This document shows positions 26,058-33,329 of a DNA stretch of 64,000 nt, piece after piece. The translations under genes and the position numbers were made by a program. Below the pieces are notes generated by a model, which saw only the letters and a list, made by a program, of their open reading frames with translations, searched no databases and was not told where the DNA came from. Source of the DNA: Lentzea sp. NBRC 102530 (GTDB lineage Bacteria > Actinomycetota > Actinomycetes > Mycobacteriales > Pseudonocardiaceae); assembly GCF_030269365.1 (NCBI RefSeq), contig NZ_BSTF01000028.1, positions 1 through 64,000 on the forward strand. The letters are read 5' to 3'. How positions within the stretch are numbered: position 1 is the first letter of the stretch; each line of letters opens with the position of its first letter.

Positions 26058-26444
26058 TCACGCGGGATGGAGCCCCGGCGGGAAGGCAACGCCTTCGACG
26101 TACGGGGCGCCGACGTAGGGAAGGCCGTCGAGCCTTCGGATTGCGGGCGGGGTGGGGCGGATGCGCATGTCGGCGTCGCGGGTGTGCATCTCGCAGTAGG
26201 CCCGCTCATGGCCAGTGGTGTCCGTCAGTACGGCCCAGGCCTGTTCGGAGCACGGCGTGTCGTCGTGGTCGTACGGCCAGACGCGTTCGCAGCCGAGCGC
26301 CCTGCACCAGGTCATCTTCTGACCGCCCGAGGTGCTCCGGGAGCGCAGAAACCGGCCGTGTTCGGGGCAGATTCCGAAAGGCGCCTGGCAAGAGGTACTG
26401 CCGGGCTCCACTCGAATCAACACTCCAGCACTGTTCTCGTCCAT
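26058..26444 (-). CDS. Zinc-binding hypothetical protein
   Basis: 128 aa from the ATG at 26444. Cys/His spacing (CQAPFGICPEH, CRALGCERVW, CSEQ, CEMHTRD) suggests two zinc sites. Expressed from a promoter whose -10 (TACTAT on the minus strand) lies inside the inverted repeat at 26484-26526. Role unknown; the location suggests transfer regulation. Confidence 0.55.
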   Translation of the reverse strand: MDENSAGVLIRVEPGSTSCQAPFGICPEHGRFLRSRSTSGGQKMTWCRALGCERVWPYDHDDTPCSEQAWAVLTDTTGHERAYCEMHTRDADMRIRPTPPAIRRLDGLPYVGAPYVEGVAFPPGLHPA

Positions 26445-26483
26445 TTTTCTGCCACTTTCCGATCGTGTCGCGCTTCAAAAGGA

Positions 26484-26526
26484 AACGCTCCGTCACACTT
26501 CATAGTATTGAGCGTGACGGAGCGTT
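26484..26526. promoter_or_regulatory. Inverted repeat flanking a -10 box
   Basis: Perfect 13-bp arms (AACGCTCCGTCAC / GTGACGGAGCGTT) with a 17-bp centre that reads TACTAT on the minus strand. The arms include the GTCACGCTC/GAGCGTGAC theme found repeatedly at 26.9-27.2 kb, so the same protein may bind both. Confidence 0.55.
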
Positions 26527-26612
26527 CCACGTGCGTGACAGGCACTTTTCAAATTATTTTTCTGGCCTTCTGTTGATCTTGCTGCGCAGGTGCGTCACGG
26601 TGCTGTGCAGCG

Positions 26613-26649
26613 GCGTGCCGTTCCAACGTGACGAACGCTGGAACGGCAC
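26613..26649 (-). terminator. Hairpin after SpdB-like gene
   Basis: Perfect 12-bp arms CGTGCCGTTCCA/TGGAACGGCACG with a 13-base loop lie a few bases past the stop of the membrane protein gene. The loop carries AACGTGACGAACG. Confidence 0.6.
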
Positions 26650-26657
26650 GGAACGCA

Positions 26658-28223
26658 TCAGACCTTGGTGATGTCCGGGTGCTCCCCCTTGGCACAGGCC
26701 TTGAAGACCTTGGACACCAGAGAACGGCTGACCTTGAGCTCGCGTGCCACGTCCGCCTTGTTGAGGCGTGACGGGTCCGTTCCAGCGTTCTTCAGCTTCC
26801 ACCAGTGGTAGACGACGATGTCGCTGGCGCGACGCTCGCTGGTGGTTTCGGCTGCGGACTCGCCGCTGCCGGGTACCTCGCCGTTCACCGTGTCACGGCT
26901 GTTCAGAGAGCTGTCACGCTTCTTGTCACGCTCGCCGTCACGCTCGGCACGCTTGGCGTTCCCGGACTGCTCGTCTTGGAACGTTCCGTCGAGCTGGAAC
27001 ACCTCGCGCAGCTGGAGATCAGTCACGCTTGCCATCTGCTCGATGTCGTTTTCGAGGTCACGGCGTGCCAGAGCGTCGAGGTCGTCACGCTCGACGTCAC
27101 GCTCATCACGACCGTCACGCTCAGCCGTGATCACGCCTCCGTGACGAAGCCCGTCCGGTGGCGGCAGGGTGCTGTCCGGACGAGGTGGCGGAACGACACC
27201 GTCACGGTGCTCGTCACGCTCGTCACGCTCGGCGTTCCAGACCGTCACGCCATTGTTTGTGTCAGCGTCACTCTTTTTCTGGATTCGGTCGCGGTAGGTC
27301 TTGTGCAGACCCACGTAGTAGGGGCGCGCAGCGTACTTCCAGGCATCGCGGTAGCTGAAGTGGCTAACGCCGCGCCAGATTCCGATCGCACGCACGGAAA
27401 TGACCGGATGAACGATCAGGTCAAGCACCCAGAGCAGCACGCCGAAGACGGCGTTGAGGACCAGCTGCATCGGGCTGGCGGTGCCGACCACGCCCGCGAG
27501 CAGGGACTTGCCGATGGTCGTGCCCTTGACGATCTCCGTGATCGCCACGACGAGGCTGTGGACGATGAACGGGCCGAGCAGCGACAGGGCGCCGGTGAAG
27601 CCGCCGGTCCACCAGTCGTTTTCGCCGGGCGGCTGGCCGATGGTGCTGTTGTGGCTGGTGTTGATGACGGCCGCGAAGGTGCTCAGCAGCCACATGTACT
27701 GCACGTACCGGCGCGGGTCGCGGCCGAACAGGACCATCACCACGGCCAGGGCCGTGAAGATCCAGGCGCCGCCCTCGATGGCGATCGGGATGAACTGGGG
27801 CATGTCGAGCGTGAGGTCGTTGAGCAGCTTGAGGTCGATGCGCTGCAGGGACTCGGGCAGGAAGCCGGTCCAGAAGCCGACCTGCAGGCCGATGACGACC
27901 AGGGCCATGAACAGGCCGAACGCGAGCGTGCCTGGGACCAGCACGGCGAGCGAGAGGCCGCGCCAGAACGTCCAGCGCACCCCCTGCTCGTTGGGCGCGT
28001 CAGCGGCGCTCTCAGGGCCCTTTGCGGGCCTCTGGGCGCTCTGTGCGGCGTAGGCGTCGCGCTCCTGCTGGAACTGGAGCTCGGCCCGCTCGAACTCCAG
28101 CTGCTCGCGCGCCGCTGCGAGGCGGCCGCGGCGCAACCGGGTGAACAGGCCGTAGCTCACGGCCTGTTGATCGACTTCGGGGATCGGCGCGGTTGGCCGC
28201 GCCGTATCGTTCTGGCTGGACAT
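26658..28223 (-). CDS. SpdB/DUF2637-like transfer membrane protein with C-terminal HTH
   Basis: 521 aa. After a charged coiled N terminus there are about five membrane spans (about residues 87-117, 147-167, 173-190, 209-232 and 250-277), with the DUF2637-like stretch FIPIAIEGGAWIFTALAVV followed by an Asn-containing loop. A disordered ERD-rich region follows. The end carries an HTH (LNKADVARELKVSRSLVSKV). SpdB proteins spread plasmids between mycelial compartments next to TraB, which is the upstream gene here. The ERD repeats coincide with GTCACGCTC DNA repeats. Confidence 0.7.
   Translation of the reverse strand: MSSQNDTARPTAPIPEVDQQAVSYGLFTRLRRGRLAAAREQLEFERAELQFQQERDAYAAQSAQRPAKGPESAADAPNEQGVRWTFWRGLSLAVLVPGTLAFGLFMALVVIGLQVGFWTGFLPESLQRIDLKLLNDLTLDMPQFIPIAIEGGAWIFTALAVVMVLFGRDPRRYVQYMWLLSTFAAVINTSHNSTIGQPPGENDWWTGGFTGALSLLGPFIVHSLVVAITEIVKGTTIGKSLLAGVVGTASPMQLVLNAVFGVLLWVLDLIVHPVISVRAIGIWRGVSHFSYRDAWKYAARPYYVGLHKTYRDRIQKKSDADTNNGVTVWNAERDERDEHRDGVVPPPRPDSTLPPPDGLRHGGVITAERDGRDERDVERDDLDALARRDLENDIEQMASVTDLQLREVFQLDGTFQDEQSGNAKRAERDGERDKKRDSSLNSRDTVNGEVPGSGESAAETTSERRASDIVVYHWWKLKNAGTDPSRLNKADVARELKVSRSLVSKVFKACAKGEHPDITKV
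26913..27230. repeat. Cluster of GTCACGCTC nonamers (candidate clt/operator)
   Basis: Exact GTCACGCTC occurs at 26925, 27213 and 27222 and at 26937, 27084, 27096 and 27114. GTCACGCTT occurs at 26913 and 27022, and the inverted form GAGCGTGAC at 26510 outside the gene. All copies in the gene share one orientation and are read as Glu-Arg-Asp. TraB proteins recognise short repeats (TRS) near their own genes; these are candidates (inference). Confidence 0.55.
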
Positions 28224-28304
28224 GAATCTCCGTTTCTCGTGTCCACCCCGGTCGGTGGCTCAATCACCGGCCGGGGGCTTTTCACCTTTTCGCAGGTCAA
28301 CCTG

Positions 28305-30725
28305 CTATTCAGGGTCTTGGGCAGGGATGGCGACCGTGTCGTCGCGGTCGTAGCCAATGATCCGGTTGGTGCGTTCCCCCTCGACGCGCACCTCGAGGTC
28401 CCAGGTCGGGCCATCTTCCTCGATGTTGATGAGCAGAGCGGGCACCAGCTCGCCGTCCACGTCGACGATGATCGGCATTCCGGGCCGGAGCTCACGTACG
28501 TACCGTGTGTCCGCCGCGTTGATGATCGCGCTGTAGTGCGAGTTCGACGGCGGTGCCTGACCTTCGAGCACATCTGGCCGGCGCAGCAGGGGCTCGGCCT
28601 CGTTCGCTGGCACGAACAGGCCGTGGTCGAACTTCCAGTTCGGACGCAGCGAGTCAGCCAGGGCGCGATCGGCTGGTGACATCTTGTCCCGGCTCTTCTG
28701 ACGCTGTTCCATCGACGGCGTCCACCAAACCTGCGCCTCGTGCACATCACCAGTGAGCATTTTGGCCATGCCGCGACCGGGGATCGATTCGTCGAGATGC
28801 TGGGTGCTGCCCGCGCCGTCGAACATCATGTCGTCGCCCTCGCGAGACATGCGGGACATGGCCAGGCGCATCGACAGGCTGTCGCGGGCCGCGCCATCTC
28901 CCCACTGCTTCGCGTCGGGCCGCTGGGTCACGATCAGGATTCGCCCGCCGATGGCGCGGATGCGCACGATCAGCAGCTTGAGCAGCTCGATCGGGTTTCG
29001 GGTACGGCCGCCATCGAAGTTGGACAAACCGGCGTTCTGCTCGCGGGTCCACTGGGTCAGCAGCGCGCTGAGAACCATGAACTCGTCGATGACGATGCAG
29101 AACAGCGGCACCTCGTTGACGTTGTTCTTGTCCAGCTGGTTTCGAGCGATCGCCCTCTCGCGAGTGACCGTTTCCTTGTCGAGGCACTCGATGAAACCAG
29201 CCACGTGATCAGGAGTGCTCGCGACGGTGAACACGCCAGGTGTGTCTACGTACTCGATCAGCTCGAAGGTCTTCGGGTCGATCAGGAACATGGGAATGTT
29301 GCGTCGCAGGCCGGACACGATCAGCGTGCGTTCGGTGCTGGTTTTGCCCTTGCCGGTTCCACCGGCGAGGAGTGCGTGCGGAGTGCCGCAGGACGGTGAC
29401 ACGTTCCACACTGCGGGCGTACCAAGATCGGTCAGACCGAACGGCAGCAGGATCTGGCCGGGGCTCTCCTTGAGAAAGTCGCTGTAGTCCTCGATCACCG
29501 GATGGTTCAGGAACCTGGGCAGGACGGGGACCTCGCGCAGCCACATCGTGTCTCTGCTGGGCTCCCAGCTGCTCACAAGTCGCGTACCTGATGGAGTCTC
29601 ACCGACCAGTCCGGCGATCGCCTCACCAGCAACGCGTTGCCACGCGGCCTTGGTGCTGTCCGAACTCGGCTGGTACTTGACTTTGAAGCTCGTCGTCGGG
29701 GTGCCGTCGAACATCGTCTCCGGCACCGGATCCATGCTGATAACTCGAATCGGCCACGCGTCTTTGGTCGCGTCCAGGCGCTCATGTACCTCGTCGGCGT
29801 AGTGCTCTTTCTCTGTCAGGCGCACCACGTCCGACTGCACGAGCCAGGTGATCTCAAGCTGTCTTCCGTCTGGCTCTCCGACCAATGCCAAGATCGCGTT
29901 ACCCACACGCTGCTGCCACGATTCCACGGTCGCGTTCGGTGTCGCGGTGTAGTGGATTTCGTACACGCATCGGTCCGGTGTCCCGTCTTCGTACGTGTGG
30001 CGCCACGCCTTGATGTCGGTCACGCTCAGTGGCAGCTCGTCGCGAACCTGGGCAAGTCGCTCGTGGACCGCGTCGATGTAGCTCTCGGGCTCGATCTCCT
30101 CGATCGTGGGATCGCGCTTCACGCGGCGCACGCGCAGCCGGTCGCGGCGTTCGTCGTGGGTGATTTCGTAAGGCTTACCCCACTTGCGGGTCAGAGCTTT
30201 GGCCGCCTCGTGCAACTGCTCAGTGGTGGCGACGTACCCCGTGGGCACGGGCACTGTGCCGCCGCGTGGAGCTCGCAGGCCGACCCGCACGGTCGCGGCG
30301 CCGCGGATCACCTTGATCTTGAGCAGCTGGGCAACCTGGTCAACCAGGCGCCGACGCTGCCGCCACGCCCACAGCGCGACGACCTGAGCCAGCAGCGCTG
30401 CGACGAGCAGGCCGATAGCCCATGGCTCGAGGACCTTGCCGAATCCGGCGGCCGCGGTGAACGCGGTCCTCAAGGCCGGCATCGTGCTCGACCCGAGCAT
30501 GCCCTCCAGCAGGGGCAGCCCCCACGCGAGCAGGGTGCCCAGGCCGGCCAGCATCGTCAGCAGCCGGCGTGCCCGCCCCATCACGGATTGGTGCCGCGCG
30601 GTCTGCTGATGGCTCTCGAACTGTCCGCCGTTGTTCGGCGGTGGGGCCGCAGCCGGACCGCTCCTTGTCGCTCGTGTCACGTCCCCTCCACCTCCTGCGA
30701 CTTTTTGTCGCTTTTGTCCGAACAT
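28305..30725 (-). CDS. traB: TraB/FtsK-type DNA translocase
   Basis: 806 aa. Two membrane spans near residues 50-70 and 85-125 anchor the protein. A beta/alpha region follows, then the motor: Walker A GGTGKGKTS (about 460), Walker B FCIVIDEFMVL (about 545) and GGRILIVTQRPDAKQWG (about 580-600). This is the FtsK/SpoIIIE fold of actinomycete TraB and TcpA-like coupling proteins, which move double- or single-stranded DNA at the membrane. It is upstream of the SpdB-like gene and coexists with a VirB4/VirB6 system. Confidence 0.85.
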   Translation of the reverse strand: MFGQKRQKVAGGGGDVTRATRSGPAAAPPPNNGGQFESHQQTARHQSVMGRARRLLTMLAGLGTLLAWGLPLLEGMLGSSTMPALRTAFTAAAGFGKVLEPWAIGLLVAALLAQVVALWAWRQRRRLVDQVAQLLKIKVIRGAATVRVGLRAPRGGTVPVPTGYVATTEQLHEAAKALTRKWGKPYEITHDERRDRLRVRRVKRDPTIEEIEPESYIDAVHERLAQVRDELPLSVTDIKAWRHTYEDGTPDRCVYEIHYTATPNATVESWQQRVGNAILALVGEPDGRQLEITWLVQSDVVRLTEKEHYADEVHERLDATKDAWPIRVISMDPVPETMFDGTPTTSFKVKYQPSSDSTKAAWQRVAGEAIAGLVGETPSGTRLVSSWEPSRDTMWLREVPVLPRFLNHPVIEDYSDFLKESPGQILLPFGLTDLGTPAVWNVSPSCGTPHALLAGGTGKGKTSTERTLIVSGLRRNIPMFLIDPKTFELIEYVDTPGVFTVASTPDHVAGFIECLDKETVTRERAIARNQLDKNNVNEVPLFCIVIDEFMVLSALLTQWTREQNAGLSNFDGGRTRNPIELLKLLIVRIRAIGGRILIVTQRPDAKQWGDGAARDSLSMRLAMSRMSREGDDMMFDGAGSTQHLDESIPGRGMAKMLTGDVHEAQVWWTPSMEQRQKSRDKMSPADRALADSLRPNWKFDHGLFVPANEAEPLLRRPDVLEGQAPPSNSHYSAIINAADTRYVRELRPGMPIIVDVDGELVPALLINIEEDGPTWDLEVRVEGERTNRIIGYDRDDTVAIPAQDPE

Positions 30726-30871
30726 TCCGACTTGACAGGTACGTTACGATTGGCTGTGCCGCCAGGACGGAGTCCAAGGCTTAGGACAATCGTCCCGCCC
30801 CTGCCCCGCCGGGGAGCGCTTAGCGGCTCCCCTCCAACATGGCTTGAATCCGGCCTGCAGGCGCGCGATTT

Positions 30872-31294
30872 TCAGCGCCCGTGCATTTTCGGGATCTGCA
30901 GCTTGTCCTGGTACTCGACCGTCTCCACGAAGCGTGCGACCGCCTCGTGAACCACGGCTACGACGGAGTTCAGGCCAGCGGGCTGACCGGTCATCTTCGA
31001 GAGCGTCGCGATGCCCTGGAGCTTGGCCTCGAGCTCGGGAGAGAGCTTCGTCGAGAAGTTCTTCCGGTTTCCGGCGTAACGCTCGTCATCGAGGAAGCGA
31101 GCGTCAGATTCGAGCAGCTTCTTCTTTGCTCCACCTCGACCTGCGGACCCGGACTTCTTCGGCTCGGGCGTCTTCTTCGTAGACTCCTGAGACTTGGTCT
31201 CCTCGGTCGTGGTTTCTTCTTCACCCGACTGCTCGAACGGGTTGTAGCCACCAACGGGCGGCTTGACTTCGTTCTGGTTCTTGTTGGTTGCCAC
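30872..31294 (-). CDS. Probable ParB-type small partition protein
   Basis: 140 aa from the GTG at 31294, 16 bp after parA. The N terminus is disordered and acidic (EEETTTEETK), followed by a basic patch (GRGGAKKK) and a C-terminal helical domain (FSTKLSPELEAKLQGIA, then LNSVVAVVHEAVARFVE) reminiscent of ribbon-helix-helix proteins. Pairing with ParA suggests it binds the centromere, perhaps the CTGTC repeats in front of parA. Confidence 0.65.
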   Translation of the reverse strand: MATNKNQNEVKPPVGGYNPFEQSGEEETTTEETKSQESTKKTPEPKKSGSAGRGGAKKKLLESDARFLDDERYAGNRKNFSTKLSPELEAKLQGIATLSKMTGQPAGLNSVVAVVHEAVARFVETVEYQDKLQIPKMHGR

Positions 31295-31310
31295 GGGAGT
31301 TGTGCCTTTC

Positions 31311-32231
31311 TTATCGGGTTCCGAGGATCCGGTCGCGCACGATCGAGTCGAACAGTTGCGGAACCCCCTCGATTTCGTTTCCGTAGGTGTAGTAGGTCTG
31401 TCCCGAGTTGATCGCTCGCTCGACGGCTGCGCGGTGTGGGGTGACGCCCCAGAACCGCTCATTGGTCCGCGCGTAGAGATCGTTCTTGTTCTCGGGAGTC
31501 TCGGGAACGCCGTAGGCGTTGGCTACTGCGCGTACAACCTGGTTGGGCATGTACTCGCGGCGGTCATGGTCGGTGACAATGATTCCGCCCATGTTCATGT
31601 GCCGGTGGTCTTCGTGTTTGCGTGCCTGCTTGAACAGGGTGAACAGAGCGTCGAGCTGGTCGACGGACTGGCTCTGTCGGGCGCAGACGACGGGAACGAT
31701 GAGATCCCCGGCGACCATCGCGAGCAACGTCGCGTCGGTGTCGTTGTGGCCGGGGTCGACGATGGCGGCGGCGTAGAAGATCCCGCGCTCCGCAGCTTCG
31801 CGCATCGCGCGCTGGACGAGCAGGCGCAGCGACACGAAGGTGAGGCTGTTCTCGTCCATCGCCATGTGGCTGACCCGGATGGGCCACGTCGTCGTGGGGA
31901 TCAGGTGCTGGCCGGCCCACTGGCTGCGGCGCCACACCTTGGTCTGGTCCTGCTCCACCGCGGGGCTGCCCAGGTCGACGATCGCATCGAGGACGGGGTG
32001 GTGGCCGAGCAGCGCCGAACCGAGGTTCTTCTCGAACCGGCGGGGCGGGCCTCCGGTGGCCCAGCGGGTCAGGCCGCCTTCGGTGTTGGCGTCCGCCATG
32101 AGCACCGGCTGGCCGGTGTGCTTGTGCAGCGCGCCGGCGAGGCCTTCCGCGACGGCGGTCTTGCCGACGCCTCCCTTGAGGTTCATCGGCACGATGGTCG
32201 GCGGCATGCGCCAGGTCTCTGGAAGGGTCAT
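31311..32231 (-). CDS. parA: ParA-family partition ATPase
   Basis: 306 aa. Deviant Walker A KGGVGKT at residues 19-25, DAN at the end of the second strand, and IVDPGHNDTDATL as the Walker B/switch region place it in the ParA/MinD family. It has no long N-terminal HTH, so it is of the smaller type that works with a short centromere-binding protein, here encoded downstream. It likely segregates the element or positions the transfer machinery. The promoter region holds CTGTC repeats and an 8-bp palindrome. Confidence 0.85.
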   Translation of the reverse strand: MTLPETWRMPPTIVPMNLKGGVGKTAVAEGLAGALHKHTGQPVLMADANTEGGLTRWATGGPPRRFEKNLGSALLGHHPVLDAIVDLGSPAVEQDQTKVWRRSQWAGQHLIPTTTWPIRVSHMAMDENSLTFVSLRLLVQRAMREAAERGIFYAAAIVDPGHNDTDATLLAMVAGDLIVPVVCARQSQSVDQLDALFTLFKQARKHEDHRHMNMGGIIVTDHDRREYMPNQVVRAVANAYGVPETPENKNDLYARTNERFWGVTPHRAAVERAINSGQTYYTYGNEIEGVPQLFDSIVRDRILGTR

Positions 32232-32270
32232 GGCTCCTGTCCCGCGGGGGTCCGGGTCCGGGTGAAGTGA

Positions 32271-32345
32271 TCGAACGGTAGCAGACAGATAGCCATCCTG
32301 ACAGATGGGCTACCGTCTTGATGTCTGTCTTTCTGTCTGATAGAC
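32271..32345. promoter_or_regulatory. CTGTC repeat and palindrome: candidate centromere/operator
   Basis: ACGGTAGC and its exact complement GCTACCGT flank two CAGACAGAT-like boxes. They are followed by TCTTGATGTCTGTC, TTCTGTCTG and ATAGACAT. A similar block (TCTTGATGTCTG, GTCTGTC, TTCTGTCTG) recurs at 61363-61405. It is the densest repeat cluster and lies directly upstream of parA. Confidence 0.6.
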
Positions 32346-32431
32346 ATAGGTGGGTCAGATCCGCAGTTCTACCGATGTGACGCAATGCCACGCGGCGAAG
32401 ACTGAGCGTGGGCGTCGCCTACCCTGAGCGG

Positions 32432-32457
32432 GTTAGCGCCTAACTTTTAGGCTCTAA
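32432..32457. promoter_or_regulatory. 26-bp dyad operator, copy 2
   Basis: TTAGCGCCTAA, three bases, TTAGGCTCTAA: 11-bp arms with a single mismatch. It shares all but five positions with the site at 1663-1688. It is about 75 bp upstream of the first secretion gene. Confidence 0.65.
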
Positions 32458-32533
32458 AACACCTGATGAGCGGTACCGGACCGTCGAATCGGTCCACGAG
32501 GGTAACGGGCTCGACACAGAGAGAGACGGACAA

Positions 32534-32806
32534 ATGTCGCACACCATGACGCTTGCCAGCGATGTGCTGGCCCAGGGGCTGAGCACCGGCGGGTTCCGCC
32601 AGTGGATCCTCGAGAACATCATCCCGTTGCTTCTGATCATCGTCGCGCTGCTGTTGCTGTGGCTCGGTGGCGGTAAGGGCGACAACGCCGGTGTCGCGAA
32701 GCGACTGATCGGCGTGCTCGTCGCGCTAGCCATCGTCGGCCTGGCCGTCAGCGGCGCGGGCGAGGGCATCGGCAAGTGGCTCGCCGGCCTGTTCCAGCAG
32801 GGCTAG
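32534..32806 (+). CDS. Pilin-like two-TM peptide (VirB2/TrbC-like position)
   Basis: 90 aa. Two hydrophobic helices (about residues 27-45 and 58-77) flank a Gly/Lys loop, and a short Gly-rich tail follows. Size and place as first gene of a VirB-type operon resemble VirB2/TrbC pilins or the small membrane proteins of Gram-positive conjugation operons. No signal-peptidase site is clear. Confidence 0.55.
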   Translation: MSHTMTLASDVLAQGLSTGGFRQWILENIIPLLLIIVALLLLWLGGGKGDNAGVAKRLIGVLVALAIVGLAVSGAGEGIGKWLAGLFQQG

Positions 32807-32816
32807 GAGCGAGGTC

Positions 32817-33329
32817 ATGAAGGTAGGCACCGACGACGAGGTGCACCGCGTCGACTCGATCTGGCTCGGACCACCGAACGCCACGTTCCCGTTCCGGGCC
32901 CGCTACATCGCGTGGGGCTTGTTCCTCGTCCTGCTCCTGGCGCTGATGACGCTGGCCCGGCAGTTCATGGGGTTTGGCTTCTTCATGTTCATGTGGTGCG
33001 TCATCGGTGCCATCGTCCTGACCCGCTGGATCGGCAAGCTGATCAACCACGAGCGCCCGTTCGGCGCCGTCCTGGCCATGGCCATGCGCGAGCTCTACAC
33101 GCCGCGCCGCCGGACCCAGGGCGTCAGCGGATCCACGTCGATCGCGCAGGTGCGGGTCCGCCGTGAGCGGCCTCGCCCCAGCGCTCCGGTCAGCAGGGAC
33201 GAACGCCGCCGGCTCAAGGCTTTGCGCCGGGCCGAGGAGAGCCAGCTCGCAACCCAGCGCAAGGCCCAGGCGCAGACCGCCAGGCAACAGCAGACCAACC
33301 GGCGCACGAGCGCGTGGAGGAAGCACTGA
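32817..33329 (+). CDS. PrgI/VirB3-like conjugation membrane protein
   Basis: 170 aa. Two adjacent membrane spans (about residues 28-45 and 50-68) followed by a basic cytosolic tail match PrgI/TcpE/VirB3 proteins, which dock the VirB4 ATPase. The tail is very Arg/Gln-rich. The stop overlaps the VirB4 start (TGATG). Confidence 0.65.
   Translation: MKVGTDDEVHRVDSIWLGPPNATFPFRARYIAWGLFLVLLLALMTLARQFMGFGFFMFMWCVIGAIVLTRWIGKLINHERPFGAVLAMAMRELYTPRRRTQGVSGSTSIAQVRVRRERPRPSAPVSRDERRRLKALRRAEESQLATQRKAQAQTARQQQTNRRTSAWRKH

Larger units (their letters stand above)
32232..32533. other. Divergent control region between parA and secretion operon
   Basis: 302 bp with no gene. It contains the repeat/palindrome block on the parA side and the 26-bp dyad on the secretion-operon side, so both directions appear to be controlled by separate operators. 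Confidence 0.6.

Noticed and set aside
26658-28223. ERD-rich region as a protein-only low-complexity repeat
   Set aside because: The nonamer also occurs outside the coding region within an inverted repeat, so a DNA role was kept as the leading idea, although protein-level selection is not excluded.
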